DNA of 64,000 nucleotides, from contig DKFC01000014.1 of the NCBI GenBank assembly GCA_002452745.1, positions 136,604-200,603 on the forward strand, given 5' to 3'. The stretch is from Firmicutes bacterium UBA6806. GTDB lineage: Bacteria; Bacillota; Clostridia; Peptostreptococcales; Acidaminobacteraceae. Of the stretch, positions 8,503 to 17,644 are shown piece by piece. The translations under genes and the position numbers were made by a program. The notes under the pieces are model-generated. The model did no database searches, was not told where the DNA came from, and saw only the letters and a list, made by a program, of their open reading frames with translations. Every line of letters starts with the position of its first letter. Positions within the stretch are counted from its first letter, which is position 1.

Positions 8503-9288
8503 ATGAAATACTATTTACGCGGCATCATAACCGCCTCATTAATTGCTGCACTTCTTATGACAGGCGGTTGCAAAAAGACAGACCCCACCCCTGAAACTGA
8601 AGTAAACGTCCCTACTAAATCCGCCTCAGAGACCGAAAAACAGGAGGAAAGCAACGTCAACGAATCCCCTTCTGAACCTGAGTCATCCACTCCTGAAGAA
8701 AATGAACCAGCAGAACTTGCAAATCAATATACCTATACATTGACTAAGGAATCCGTCAGCGAAGCTGGTGTCTATACAATTGACTATCCTTCTATCACTG
8801 GCCTCTCAGGTGAATTGATTCAAGATTATATCAATCAATCACTAAAAAATGCCGCTATGTCAATGTTGCTTCCCGATGTCAACGTCGAAAATCCTCTCGT
8901 GGTCACTTATGAAGTCAAACGATCCGATGAAAAATACCTTTCAGTTCTCTATAAAGGTCTCTTGACTTGGGAAAATGGCTCAATTGAAATTTGGAATCCA
9001 GTTACACTTGATATTCCATCAAGCAATTTGATTCTCACTGAGAACTTAGTTAAAAGCGACTTAAAATCAAGAACGAGTTTCAATGAAATCTTTTCAAAAA
9101 AGGCACTGGAAAAAGGGTTTGAATTTGAAGCTCCTGAAGAATGGATGGGCATGTATTTCACTGAAACAGGCATTGTTTTCTACTTCATGGAGAATGATTA
9201 CTCAACGGAATACACTCAAATTGAATTGCCCTTTTCAGAAATCGAAGCCTATATCAACTTAGATTTTGGCATGACTCCTGCTAGTTAG
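8503..9288 (+). CDS. Lipoprotein with DUF4163/DUF3298-like domain
   Basis: 261-aa predicted lipoprotein. The signal peptide ends in the lipobox MTGGC, followed by a charged low-complexity linker rich in Glu, Ser, Pro and Thr (residues ~25-75). The C-terminal ~185 residues resemble the DUF4163-DUF3298 pair found in RsiV/PdaC-type extracytoplasmic proteins: GVYTIDYPSITGL, then a block with EEWMGMYFTETGIVFYFM and a closing IELPFSEIEAYI. Start at the ATG 8503, since GGAAAGGA is 7 nt upstream and too near to the ATG at 8497. It lies 8 nt before the carboxypeptidase gene, so the two may act together at the cell wall. Domain call is by eye and moderately secure. Confidence 0.65.
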   Translation: MKYYLRGIITASLIAALLMTGGCKKTDPTPETEVNVPTKSASETEKQEESNVNESPSEPESSTPEENEPAELANQYTYTLTKESVSEAGVYTIDYPSITGLSGELIQDYINQSLKNAAMSMLLPDVNVENPLVVTYEVKRSDEKYLSVLYKGLLTWENGSIEIWNPVTLDIPSSNLILTENLVKSDLKSRTSFNEIFSKKALEKGFEFEAPEEWMGMYFTETGIVFYFMENDYSTEYTQIELPFSEIEAYINLDFGMTPAS

Positions 9289-9296
9289 GGGGCCAC

Positions 9297-10505
9297 ATGA
9301 ATATAAAGAAAATTAAAATTGGCATCATTGGTTTTTTCGTGCTCTCCCTTTCATCATTGACACTTTCATTTTCAGATACACTCATTATTCCCGAAGATAT
9401 TGGAAATCTAGATGACCTGAAGGCTTATTCTAAGGCATTTCTTCTCTCAGATTTAACAGAGGATAACAGTTTGATTTCGTACAATGAAGATACAAAACTT
9501 GGAATTGCAAGCCTCTCTAAACTCATGACACTGAATCTTTTACTTGAAGATTTGGAAAGTGGAAAAGCAAACCTCACTGATTATGTGACCATCAGTAGCC
9601 ATGCTCTGTCTCAAGACGGCAATGGTCTCAAATTAAAGTTGGGGGATCAAGTTTCAGTTGACGACTTGATGCACGGTATGCTCATTTGTTCCTCAAACGA
9701 CGCCGCCGTTGCCCTTGCTGAATACATGAGCGGCAGTGAATCCGCTTTTGTCGAGAGGATGAATCAATCTGCCAAGGATCTTGGGCTCAGTTCTGCCTCT
9801 TTTGTCAACGCCTCTGGCTTGACCGATTATTCTGAGGCCAAAGAAACACGCCCCAACCAAAATGTGATGAATGTCTCTGATCTTTACAAGCTCACACGGC
9901 ATCTTATTGAAACCTATCCATCTATAAGAGATATTACCAGCTTACAGTGCTGGAACTTTGAAGCAAAGCAAATTGAAAAGAACAATACCAATCTGCTCCT
10001 GGAAACAATTCCAGAAGTCAATGGCTTCAAAACTGGCTTCACTAATTTCGCTGGGTACTGTCAAGTGACAACGGCAACTTTTGACTATGCCCATGTGGAC
10101 ACGGATATTGTAGATGGCATGACGCGCACCTTTAACAATCCATCTTCAAAAGCAGATATCGCCGCAGTGGTTCTCGGCGCAACTTCTAAATATCAAAAGA
10201 ACCAAATTACAACAACACTTATAAATTATTTAAAACAAAACTGCACTCTGTTTGCACTTACAACTGATTCTATGCCAATCTACGATAAAACGGTGGAACT
10301 GCCAGAGGGATACGCAATCTTTGCCTCTAAGGACCAAAATATCCTATATGGCAAAGATAAAACCATAGATTATTCTGTCGTCTATGATCCATACTGGAAG
10401 CGATCGCCTGCTTTTTTAGACAATTTACCTATTGGAAAGATTATCTTCTATGATGGCAATCACTATCTAATCAGTGTTGATTTAGTCTTGAGACAAATTC
10501 AGTAG
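9297..10505 (+). CDS. D-alanyl-D-alanine carboxypeptidase, peptidase S11 (DacF-like)
   Basis: Secreted or membrane-tethered penicillin-binding protein that trims the terminal D-Ala of peptidoglycan stem peptides. All three active-site motifs are visible: SLSK at about residues 74-77 (catalytic Ser and Lys), SSN at about 127-129, and KTG at about 246-248 within GFKTGFTNFAG. An N-terminal hydrophobic segment (residues ~8-28) serves as signal peptide. The C-terminal ~110 residues would be the PBP5-C-like beta domain. 402 aa is normal for the family. AGGGGG lies upstream, and the gene follows the lipoprotein gene by 8 nt. Confidence 0.93.
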   Translation: MNIKKIKIGIIGFFVLSLSSLTLSFSDTLIIPEDIGNLDDLKAYSKAFLLSDLTEDNSLISYNEDTKLGIASLSKLMTLNLLLEDLESGKANLTDYVTISSHALSQDGNGLKLKLGDQVSVDDLMHGMLICSSNDAAVALAEYMSGSESAFVERMNQSAKDLGLSSASFVNASGLTDYSEAKETRPNQNVMNVSDLYKLTRHLIETYPSIRDITSLQCWNFEAKQIEKNNTNLLLETIPEVNGFKTGFTNFAGYCQVTTATFDYAHVDTDIVDGMTRTFNNPSSKADIAAVVLGATSKYQKNQITTTLINYLKQNCTLFALTTDSMPIYDKTVELPEGYAIFASKDQNILYGKDKTIDYSVVYDPYWKRSPAFLDNLPIGKIIFYDGNHYLISVDLVLRQIQ

Positions 10506-10574
10506 TGGCGAGAATGCATACCGCCACCCCACTTTCACCTTTTAACAATTAATTCAATCATGAGGAAATTAAAA

Positions 10575-10607
10575 GGGCACTTGCATGATTTTCACGCAAG
10601 CGCCTTT
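10575..10607. terminator. Bidirectional terminator between dacF-like and maoC-like genes
   Basis: Stem GGCACTTGC / GCAAGCGCC (9 bp; one A-C mismatch on the + strand that becomes a G-U pair on the minus strand) with a T run on both sides. It lies between two convergent genes. Confidence 0.8.
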
Positions 10608-10646
10608 TTCAATTTCCTTGAATATGCTTAAGTTTAAAATTCCGTC

Positions 10647-11066
10647 CTATTTGACAGGCGGCATTACAGTCGCCTTTCCATCCAAGACGATGTCTCCATT
10701 TTGATTTGTACAAGTTGTTCTGAGAACGATTCTGTTCTTCTCGTGATCCATTTCGACAACCTCTGCTTTTGCCACAATTGTATCACCAAAAAATACAGGT
10801 TTTTTGAATTTAAGTTCTTGTCCCAAGTAGATTGTTCCCGGGCCTGGGAGATAACATCCCAAAACAGTTGACACAAAGCTCGCTGTCAGCATGCCGTGAG
10901 CAATTCTCTTCTTGAACATGCCTTGAGTTGCTTCAACTTCATTTACATGCGCTGGGTTGAAGTCACCACTAATTCCGGCATACAAATACACATCTGTTTC
11001 CGTCACAGTTTTTGTAAAACTGCCTACATCACCAATTTTGATTTCTTGAATTGTTTTTCCTATCAT
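10647..11066 (-). CDS. MaoC-family (R)-specific enoyl-CoA hydratase-like protein
   Basis: Single hot-dog-fold hydratase (139 aa). The hydratase-2 motif is intact: YAGISGDFNPAHVNEVEA at about residues 28-45 with the catalytic Asp and His (GDFNPAH), followed by RIAHGMLTASFVSTVLG. Likely reaction: reversible hydration of a 2-enoyl-CoA or another thioester; the true substrate is not evident. Start at the ATG 11066, because GGAGGG lies correctly in front of it and overlaps the first codons of the longer frame. Monocistronic, with a 10-bp inverted repeat just upstream. Confidence 0.88.
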   Translation of the reverse strand: MIGKTIQEIKIGDVGSFTKTVTETDVYLYAGISGDFNPAHVNEVEATQGMFKKRIAHGMLTASFVSTVLGCYLPGPGTIYLGQELKFKKPVFFGDTIVAKAEVVEMDHEKNRIVLRTTCTNQNGDIVLDGKATVMPPVK

Positions 11067-11095
11067 AATTCTTCCCTCCATGTCATATGATACTC

Positions 11096-11152
11096 AAGTG
11101 TAAAGAAATAACGACACTCTCTTTTTATTACTGTACAGATACCTTTACACTT
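11096..11152. repeat. Widely spaced perfect inverted repeat upstream of the maoC-like gene
   Basis: AAGTGTAAAG (11096-11105) and CTTTACACTT (11143-11152) are perfect reverse complements 37 nt apart. They lie in the likely promoter region of the hydratase gene. A third partial copy (TTTACACT) occurs near 11219. Possible operator; the regulator is unknown. The rest of 11153-11411 shows no gene that I can support. Confidence 0.4.
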
Positions 11153-11411
11153 CAAATTTCAATATACTGATGTCATCAAAATAACTGCCTTTTGGCACTT
11201 AATCAGTGTCCATAAATGTTTACACTCTCTAAATATGACGTTCAATATATGTACTTTCACTGATTAAAAATCCTCTTATTCGCCCATTTTAGCGGGTAAA
11301 TAGAAGCCTTTTAAGCTATTTATTGCATCGAGTCCCCCTTTCCATGTAGTTTTGAACCGCTATATTTATATATCGCAAATACAATGCCAATAAATTTTAA
11401 GGATAATTATT

Positions 11412-11440
11412 TTGTCTTTTCTCTGAAAATTGGGTATACT
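11412..11440 (+). promoter_or_regulatory. Sigma-A-type promoter
   Basis: -35 TTGTCT (11412-11417), 17-nt spacer, -10 TATACT (11435-11440), 28 nt before the ATG of the next small gene. It rules out the longer frame from 11384, which would start upstream of its own promoter. Confidence 0.65.
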
Positions 11441-11467
11441 AGAAAAAAAGAACGGAGGACTAATTTT

Positions 11468-11788
11468 ATGAATTCTATCGCTAAAGCAAAGGCTTTACTC
11501 AAATACTTTGACACGACTGAAAAAGGCGTTGTAGAAATATATTCCGAAGGCCTAGGTTGGCTTATCGTATTGACTAACAATATTGAAATCGTCTCAGATA
11601 ACTGGTTTGCCTCAACAAAATACAGTTCATCTGAATTGGAATTGGTTGACGAAGAAGCGGCACTTCTCAAGCTGACAAATGTCTACAAGCTAAATTCTTC
11701 TTTTGTTGAAAATGCAAATAACGTCAAATATAATCTCATGTTTGATGAGATCCATCTCTATGCAGATAAAATTTCTGCCTTTTTCTAG
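11468..11788 (+). CDS. Small protein of unknown function
   Basis: 106-aa soluble protein without a signal peptide or membrane segment, acidic, with an alternating beta/alpha look (for example VEIYSEGLGWLIVLTNNIEIV near residues 20-40). I do not recognise the family. The start at 11468 is supported by a GGAGG at 11454 and by the promoter just upstream. Transcribed alone; downstream lies the duplicated hairpin element. Confidence 0.6.
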   Translation: MNSIAKAKALLKYFDTTEKGVVEIYSEGLGWLIVLTNNIEIVSDNWFASTKYSSSELELVDEEAALLKLTNVYKLNSSFVENANNVKYNLMFDEIHLYADKISAFF

Positions 11789-11830
11789 AGGATTGTCGTT
11801 CAAAGATGTCTCTCAACTTTTTCAATAAAA

Positions 11831-12037
11831 AAACGTACCGCCATTATACGGTACGTTTCAGACTGTAGACAAAGTCTACAGGATGTGAGCTTGTCGAGAA
11901 ATGTCAAGGACAAGGAAATGAAAAAGCCTGCATTCGCAGCGTATCTAGACATACGTAAGAAGGCGGGCTTTTGAATTTGACGCCGTAATTGGCTTTTGTC
12001 GCCAAGCTCAAACGTACCGTCATTATACGGTACGTTT
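11831..12037. repeat. Duplicated hairpin element (terminator pair around a ~150-nt insert)
   Basis: Two 28-bp copies of the hairpin AAACGTACCG-N8-CGGTACGTTT (11831-11858 and 12010-12037) differ by one loop base. The left copy is followed by a T run on the minus strand and the right copy by a T run on the + strand, so together they terminate both convergent neighbours. The 151-nt insert holds further stems: TGTAGAC / GTCTACA near 11865-11881, and a 10-bp stem AAAAGCCTGC / GCGGGCTTTT (11922-11931 with 11963-11972) enclosing CGTAT / ATACG. No ORF. It may be a small REP/MITE-like element inserted in a terminator. Confidence 0.65.
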
Positions 12038-12082
12038 TTATGTTGCTTTTAGAGTATCCTGATGCTTCATGATAGCTGGGTT

Positions 12083-13423
12083 CTATCTCTCAATCAACGC
12101 CTTAATGGCCTTCGCATATATTTGAGTAGCTTTAATCAAGTAGTCAATTTCAACATATTCATCCACTTGATGTTCTAGTCTAGGTTGACCTGGAAAGGTT
12201 GCCCCAAAAGCCACGCAGTTTTTCATCGCCCTTGCATAGGTTGCACCACCTGTCGCCAGCGGTGTTCCATCTAGTCCAGTTTCCTCTATATAAACCCTTG
12301 TCAATTCAGCAACTAGCGGATGTTCTCTCTCTATATAGATAGGCGCAAGATAGTCTAATTCATGATATTTAAGCCCATATTTTTCAGCCACCCTTTTAAT
12401 GGCATTCACCACAAAATCCTTCTTGACAGTCACTGGGAACCTGATATCAATGGCAATCATTTCACCATATTTTGAAAAATCGACTTTCCCAACATTCAGT
12501 GTCAACTTTCCCGAAATTTCATCTCTACAGTCGCCAAAGATCAGTTCCCCAAAGTTTGTCAGTCCAACTTTGTCCGCCAAAAAATCAATGGCAGGTGATG
12601 AGATATTCATCTCCTTTAGCGCAAGTGCCAGCCGATTGATTGCATTGATTCCCGCATTGGGTTTAGCTGCATGGGAACTTCGCCCAATCACTAGAATCTC
12701 TTCACCGTCATTTTCATAATCAAACCCCATACGCTTTAAGACTCTTTCCAGTTTTACATATTGCTCGCACTTTACTTGTGCAGATTCAGGAACTGCATTG
12801 AGCGCCATTCCCGCTCTTACATTTACAGGTGATGGCTTATCACTTTTGAGTTTAACTTGAAGCAAGCCCTTCTCCGCATATATCACTGGAAACGAAGAGT
12901 CTGGAGTGAACCCATAGGCTGGCACTTCCTGTTCACTCATATACTTACAAATTCCCCTCCAATGGTTTTCTTCATCCGTACCAAAGATAAATCGAATTCT
13001 CTTATTCACTTCGTACTTTAAATCTATCAAAGCTTTAACAGCATACATTGATGCCACCACTGGCCCTTTATCATCCTGAACCCCTCTTCCATAAATTCGG
13101 CCATTGTGGATAACGCCTTCATAAGGAGGAAATGACCAATGTTCCACATCACCTTCTGGGACGACATCAAGATGCCCTAAAATACCAATCAGTTCTTCCC
13201 CAACTCCTATTTCAGCATAACCATAATAGCCATTTGGATCTTTAAAGGTTCTATATCCCAATTTATCCGCTATATCCAGCGCAACATCTAAAGCTGCATC
13301 TATTGCCCTTCCAAAGGGCTTTCCAAATTCTTCATTGCCAAGAACACTTGGTACTTTAAGGAGTCTTACGATATCTTGAATCATCATTTCTTTATTTTCT
13401 ATTACAGCTTGTCCTATTTTCAT
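12083..13423 (-). CDS. pepV: Dipeptidase PepV (peptidase M20)
   Basis: Cytosolic zinc dipeptidase that finishes peptide degradation. The 446-aa length matches PepV. Metal-site motifs are intact: GHLDVVPEGD at about residues 83-92 (His and bridging region), GRGVQDDKGP at about 112-121 (bridging Asp), GTDEEN at about 147-152 (catalytic Glu and ligand Glu), and EHQVDEY near the C-terminus (last His ligand). The central ~200 residues form the lid domain that distinguishes PepV from other M20 enzymes. A purine-rich RBS (AGGGAGGGG) lies before the ATG. Monocistronic. Confidence 0.93.
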   Translation of the reverse strand: MKIGQAVIENKEMMIQDIVRLLKVPSVLGNEEFGKPFGRAIDAALDVALDIADKLGYRTFKDPNGYYGYAEIGVGEELIGILGHLDVVPEGDVEHWSFPPYEGVIHNGRIYGRGVQDDKGPVVASMYAVKALIDLKYEVNKRIRFIFGTDEENHWRGICKYMSEQEVPAYGFTPDSSFPVIYAEKGLLQVKLKSDKPSPVNVRAGMALNAVPESAQVKCEQYVKLERVLKRMGFDYENDGEEILVIGRSSHAAKPNAGINAINRLALALKEMNISSPAIDFLADKVGLTNFGELIFGDCRDEISGKLTLNVGKVDFSKYGEMIAIDIRFPVTVKKDFVVNAIKRVAEKYGLKYHELDYLAPIYIEREHPLVAELTRVYIEETGLDGTPLATGGATYARAMKNCVAFGATFPGQPRLEHQVDEYVEIDYLIKATQIYAKAIKALIER

Positions 13424-13506
13424 GTTTACCCCTCCCTTTCTTATATTTATGAACCCATTTTGAAATTTCTAATCATTTATTTGCGTATTATAGGTTTTTT
13501 AGGCAT

Positions 13507-13542
13507 ATAAAAACCACCGCAGAATTTCTAATGCGGTGGTTT
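13507..13542 (-). terminator. Rho-independent terminator of ileS
   Basis: Minus-strand 11-bp perfect stem AAACCACCGCA / TGCGGTGGTTT (arms 13532-13542 and 13511-13521), followed by TTTTTATA. A second 8-bp hairpin (GTATCGTA / TACGATAC, about 13567-13591) lies between it and the ileS stop. Confidence 0.88.
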
Positions 13543-13616
13543 GAATCATAGAGTGCACTCTAGATTGTATCGTATACTAATTTACGATACTAGCGTTCAG
13601 TCCCAAAATAATGATC

Positions 13617-16600
13617 TTAAATTTTTTCAACAAATAATGAAACGTCATGTCCATTTAAATTGTGAACCTCATATGCCTTATCTTCACCTTTTACCATATC
13701 AGTTCCCAGTGTTTCAGACATAATATACTCTTTGTGACAGCTAATTCCACTTTCAAAGTCATCTCCACAATTATAGTATATTCTGATATTGTCCATCATT
13801 TCAAAGTCATTTGATTTTCTCATTTGCTGGATGCGTGAAACCATTTCTCTTGCATAGCCTTCGCCAATCAAAGCCTCTGTTAAATGAGTGTTCAAGATGA
13901 TGAAAATGTTATTTTCCATTTTCACAGTGAATCCCTCTTTGGCGCTGATATTAATTAAGACATGTTCACTGGTGAGTTTAAAGACTTCCCCATCCAAATC
14001 GAGGTCGACAGTCTCACCATTTTCAAGACGCATTGCATACGTCTGAGGGTCTAAGGCAGATAACGCCTTTGAAAAACCACCCATATTCTTGCCGAGAACA
14101 GGTCCGAGAACTTTAAAATTAGGTTTTAATTGGAAGTTCATATACTCTGGAAGATCTGTTGTAAAGATGACATCTTTTACATTGAGTTCTTCCATGATAA
14201 GTGGCACTAAGTCACCAATCAACGCTTCATTTTTGCCATCTACGATGACATTTTGAATTGGTTGACGCACTTTTATTTTTACAGATTCTCTTGCGGCACG
14301 TCCCAGTGTCACCAAATCTCTAACCAAGTCCATGCGCTCTTCGATTCTCTTGTCAATTAAAGTCTCATCCACTTCTGGATAGTTGCTCACATGGATAGAT
14401 ACCTCACCTGTTAAGTTTCTGAAAACCTCTTCTGTCAAGAATGGTGCAAACGGCGCTGCCAACTTACAAACCGCTACGAGCACTTCGTAAGTGGTTAAGA
14501 ACACAGATTGTTTGTCCAGCGTCAATTCAGTTTCCCAGAACCTTCTTCTAGAACGTCTAATATACCAATTTGACAAATCTTCGCTGACAAACTCTTGTAT
14601 TCTTCTAACTGCTTTAGTCAAATCAAATACGCTGAAGTCATTGTTAACTTCTTTAATTAGAGAATTCAGTTTCGATAAAACCCATTGATCAAGCTCTGGT
14701 CGATCTTTTGGGTTCACTTTAAAGCTAGCCACGTCTAAATCGTCTGTATTGGCATACAAAGTAAAGAAATTATAGACGTTTTTAAGCGTTCCGAAAAATT
14801 TAGAGTTGACTTCTTGAAGCCCCTCTTCATCAAATTTAGTTGGAACCCATGCTGGTGAAACATAGTAGAGATACCATCTGACGACGTCAGCTCCGTATTC
14901 TTCTAACAGTTTAAACGCATCTACAGTGTTTCCTTTTGACTTTGACATCTTCTTGCCGTGCTTATCTAAAATCAAGTCATTTACAAGGACATTTTTATAA
15001 GGTGATACACCCATGACATAAGTGCTGATTGCGATTAACGAGTAGAACCAGCCACGGGTTTGATCTATCCCCTCGCAGATAAAATCTGCTGGGTAAAGTT
15101 CTTCAAAGTTTTCCTTGTTCTCAAACGGATAATGGTGTTGAGCAAATGGCATCGCCCCACTGTCAAACCAGCAGTCGATAACGTCAGGAACACGATTCAT
15201 CACGCCACCGCATTTCTCACAAGTCAAATGAACATCGTCCACATACGGTCTGTGCAGCTCAATTGAATCGTCAATTGCCTCAATTGCCCTTTCAGCGAGC
15301 TCTTTTCTAGAACCAACGCTGGTCAGATGACCACAGTCACATTTCCAGATATTAAGCGGTGTTCCCCAGTAGCGGCTTCTTGAAATTGCCCAGTCGTTGA
15401 GGTTTTCAAGCCAGTTTCCAAATCGTTTTTCACCGACATAATCAGGATACCAATTGACGCTGTTGTTGTTCTCAATCAATTTATCCTTTAATCTTGTCAT
15501 TTCAATATACCAGCTTGGTTTTGCATAGTATAAGAGTGGCGTCTTGCATCTCCAACAGTGCGGATAGTTGTGATCCATCTTCTGACGTTTATATAAAATG
15601 TTATTTTCGCCGAGCCATTTGACGATTTCAGGGTCGGCATCTATGACAAATTGACCTTCCCAAGGCGTTGTTGTATACTTACCTTCTTCATCTACTGGTT
15701 GAAGTACTGGCAAATCGTATCTAACCCCTGTATTGTAGTCGTCTTCACCAAAAGCAGGCGCTGTATGGACGATTCCCGTTCCATCTTCAACGGTTACATA
15801 GTCGGCACATGTGACAAAAAATGCTTTTTTATCGGCTTTGACAAAAGGCATGAGTTGTTCATATTCCATATACTCGAGATCTTTACCTGTCATTTCTTCG
15901 ATAACTTCATACTCGCCTTCGAGAACCTGCGGTGCGAGGTTCTTTTCCACATAGTAGATTTCGTCTCTATTTTTGACTTTAACATAAGTCTCATTGGCAT
16001 TAACCGTTAATGCCACATTTGATGCCAGCGTCCAAGGGGTGGTTGTCCAAACGAGGAAATACTCATCTTTGTCTTTTACTTTAAACTTGACATAAACAGT
16101 GACTGTTTTGATTTCTTGATACCCCTGTGCAACTTCATGTGATGCAAGCCCTGTTCCACATCTTGGGCAGTAAGGCAGAATTTTATGACCTTCATAGATA
16201 TATCCATCTTTAAAAAACTTGTCTAAAATCCACCACTCAGTCTCAATATAGTTGTTCTCCAGCGTGATATATGGGTTATCTAAGTCAATTAAATACGCCA
16301 TTTTCTTAGTCATTTCACGCCATGCATCTTCGTATTCAAAAACTGAAGAACGACATTGGTGATTAAAATTCTCAATACCATATGCTTCGATGGCTGATTT
16401 GTCATTGAGATTCAATCTCTTTTCCACTTCAATTTCAACAGGCAAACCATGTGTGTCCCATCCAGCTTTTCTCTTGACTTGGTAGCCTTTCATAGTCTTG
16501 TATCTGCATACAGAGTCCTTTAATGCCCTTGCCAAGACATGGTGAATACCAGGTCTTCCATTTGCAGTTGGCGGCCCTTCAAAGAAAATAAACGGCTTTT

Positions 16601-16712
16601 CGCCTTGTCGACTTTCAACACTTAATTTCAGCAAGTCGATGTCTTCCCAATAGCTTCGGACATTGCCCTCCGTTTGGGCTACAACGTCCTTATTCAGCTC
16701 CTTATAACTCAT
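13617..16712 (-). CDS. ileS: Isoleucyl-tRNA synthetase, type 2 (IleS2-like)
   Basis: Charges tRNA-Ile. The 1031-aa class I enzyme has the HIGH-box variant GIHHV at about residues 55-59, KMSKS at about 606-610, and a CP1 editing insert (around residues 190-390) with WTTTPWTL. Several Cys pairs are present (CPRCG, CWRC, CDCG, CEKCGG). Length and sequence style fit the eukaryote-like IleS2 group, often naturally mupirocin-insensitive, rather than the ~920-aa type 1; resistance is an inference. The ATG at 16712 (MSYKEL) has AGGAAGG 9 nt upstream. The longer open frame to 16802 would run through the T-box terminator and is rejected. It is regulated by the T-box leader and is the last gene of the division-cluster region. 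Confidence 0.96.
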   Translation of the reverse strand: MSYKELNKDVVAQTEGNVRSYWEDIDLLKLSVESRQGEKPFIFFEGPPTANGRPGIHHVLARALKDSVCRYKTMKGYQVKRKAGWDTHGLPVEIEVEKRLNLNDKSAIEAYGIENFNHQCRSSVFEYEDAWREMTKKMAYLIDLDNPYITLENNYIETEWWILDKFFKDGYIYEGHKILPYCPRCGTGLASHEVAQGYQEIKTVTVYVKFKVKDKDEYFLVWTTTPWTLASNVALTVNANETYVKVKNRDEIYYVEKNLAPQVLEGEYEVIEEMTGKDLEYMEYEQLMPFVKADKKAFFVTCADYVTVEDGTGIVHTAPAFGEDDYNTGVRYDLPVLQPVDEEGKYTTTPWEGQFVIDADPEIVKWLGENNILYKRQKMDHNYPHCWRCKTPLLYYAKPSWYIEMTRLKDKLIENNNSVNWYPDYVGEKRFGNWLENLNDWAISRSRYWGTPLNIWKCDCGHLTSVGSRKELAERAIEAIDDSIELHRPYVDDVHLTCEKCGGVMNRVPDVIDCWFDSGAMPFAQHHYPFENKENFEELYPADFICEGIDQTRGWFYSLIAISTYVMGVSPYKNVLVNDLILDKHGKKMSKSKGNTVDAFKLLEEYGADVVRWYLYYVSPAWVPTKFDEEGLQEVNSKFFGTLKNVYNFFTLYANTDDLDVASFKVNPKDRPELDQWVLSKLNSLIKEVNNDFSVFDLTKAVRRIQEFVSEDLSNWYIRRSRRRFWETELTLDKQSVFLTTYEVLVAVCKLAAPFAPFLTEEVFRNLTGEVSIHVSNYPEVDETLIDKRIEERMDLVRDLVTLGRAARESVKIKVRQPIQNVIVDGKNEALIGDLVPLIMEELNVKDVIFTTDLPEYMNFQLKPNFKVLGPVLGKNMGGFSKALSALDPQTYAMRLENGETVDLDLDGEVFKLTSEHVLINISAKEGFTVKMENNIFIILNTHLTEALIGEGYAREMVSRIQQMRKSNDFEMMDNIRIYYNCGDDFESGISCHKEYIMSETLGTDMVKGEDKAYEVHNLNGHDVSLFVEKI

Positions 16713-16749
16713 TTCCATCATCCTTCCTATCTTTTGATTCACGATTTTC

Positions 16750-17022
16750 AATAAAAAAGCCCCATAGTCAATGACTATGGGGCGAAATATTCGCGGTACC
16801 ACCCAATTTACAACTCAAAAGATGTGCAGCACTTACTTTCGAGCTATCTCTCAACAATGATATCGGTTTTATACCGGTTTGAATTACTTGCAACTGCGTT
16901 GGTTCAAACTGCTATGGGTGATTTTCAAACAGCTCAGTCTATCAGCTCTCACCAACCGCTGACTCTCTCGAGACCTAACTGTCATACTCTTCCCAATTAT
17001 CGCTTTTAATATGAAACATTTG
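16750..17022 (-). promoter_or_regulatory. T-box riboswitch leader of ileS
   Basis: The T-box core TGGGTGGTACCGCG is exact on the minus strand (16792-16808). It is followed by an 11-bp intrinsic terminator (16759-16769 with 16773-16783) and T6. Upstream, stem I begins with GGGAAGAGTA, and a candidate ATC (Ile) specifier triplet lies at 16920-16922. Uncharged tRNA-Ile would favour the antiterminator and allow ileS transcription. The specifier position was chosen by eye. Confidence 0.93.
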
Positions 17023-17028
17023 CCTTTA

Positions 17029-17057
17029 ATTATAACGGATGCCTATTTGTTCGTCAA
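17029..17057 (-). promoter_or_regulatory. Promoter of the ileS T-box transcript
   Basis: Near-consensus sigma-A promoter on the minus strand: -35 TTGACG (17052-17057), exactly 17 nt, -10 TATAAT (17029-17034). It starts 16 nt downstream of the divIVA stop. Confidence 0.88.
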
Positions 17058-17072
17058 TAGTTTTGTTGACAT

Positions 17073-17525
17073 CTACTCCATTTCCTTGAGTTGATTGTCT
17101 ATTAGCTTTAGTTGACTTTCAAGCAACACCTTAAATTTGGTGTTGAAACTCACCAAGTCCTGCTTCGCATATTCCTGACGTTTGATGATATTTAAGACCT
17201 CCGTATTGGCATCCGTAATCAGCTTTTTCGCTTGATCGTCAGCACGCTCTATCGTATATTGCGCCTTTGTTTCGGCATTTCTAATAATATCTTCAGATGT
17301 CTTTTGCGCAAGAATCATCGCATCATTTATCGTTTTTTCCATTTGCGTGTAATGCTCAAGTCTTTTTTCCAGTTCATTGATCTTTGAAGTGGTTTCTATA
17401 TTCACATGAATCAGCTCTTCCATGCTCTTGACAACTTGAGCTAAAAACTCTTCTACTTCTGTTTCACTATAGCCTCTCAGGCCCTTTGAAAACTGTTTAT
17501 TCTGAATTTCAAGTGGTGTTAGCAT
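17073..17525 (-). CDS. divIVA: DivIVA-family cell-division / polar protein
   Basis: Coiled-coil protein that binds negatively curved membrane at poles and septa. 150 aa: the N-terminal membrane-binding motif is present (LTPLEIQNKQFSKGLRGYS, residues 2-20), followed by heptad-rich coiled coils (about 28-70 and 80-145) with many Glu, Lys and Gln. The start at 17525 is chosen from GGGGGA 5-8 nt upstream; the 12 extra residues of the longer frame are not family-like. A TATAAT at 17579-17584 (minus strand) suggests a promoter of its own within the 120-nt gap after ylmH. Confidence 0.92.
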   Translation of the reverse strand: MLTPLEIQNKQFSKGLRGYSETEVEEFLAQVVKSMEELIHVNIETTSKINELEKRLEHYTQMEKTINDAMILAQKTSEDIIRNAETKAQYTIERADDQAKKLITDANTEVLNIIKRQEYAKQDLVSFNTKFKVLLESQLKLIDNQLKEME

Positions 17526-17644
17526 GACATTCCCCCTAAACTTATCTATTTGTGAATTCATGATTTTTGCCTATCTACATTATACTCCAACTGACGGGGA
17601 AATAATGTTACTGAGTGATTTCAATTTTGTAACAAGTTCGCATG

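Noticed and set aside
16713..16802. N-terminal extension of IleS in the same open frame
   Set aside because: It runs through the T-box terminator and T-box core; the RBS-backed ATG is at 16712.
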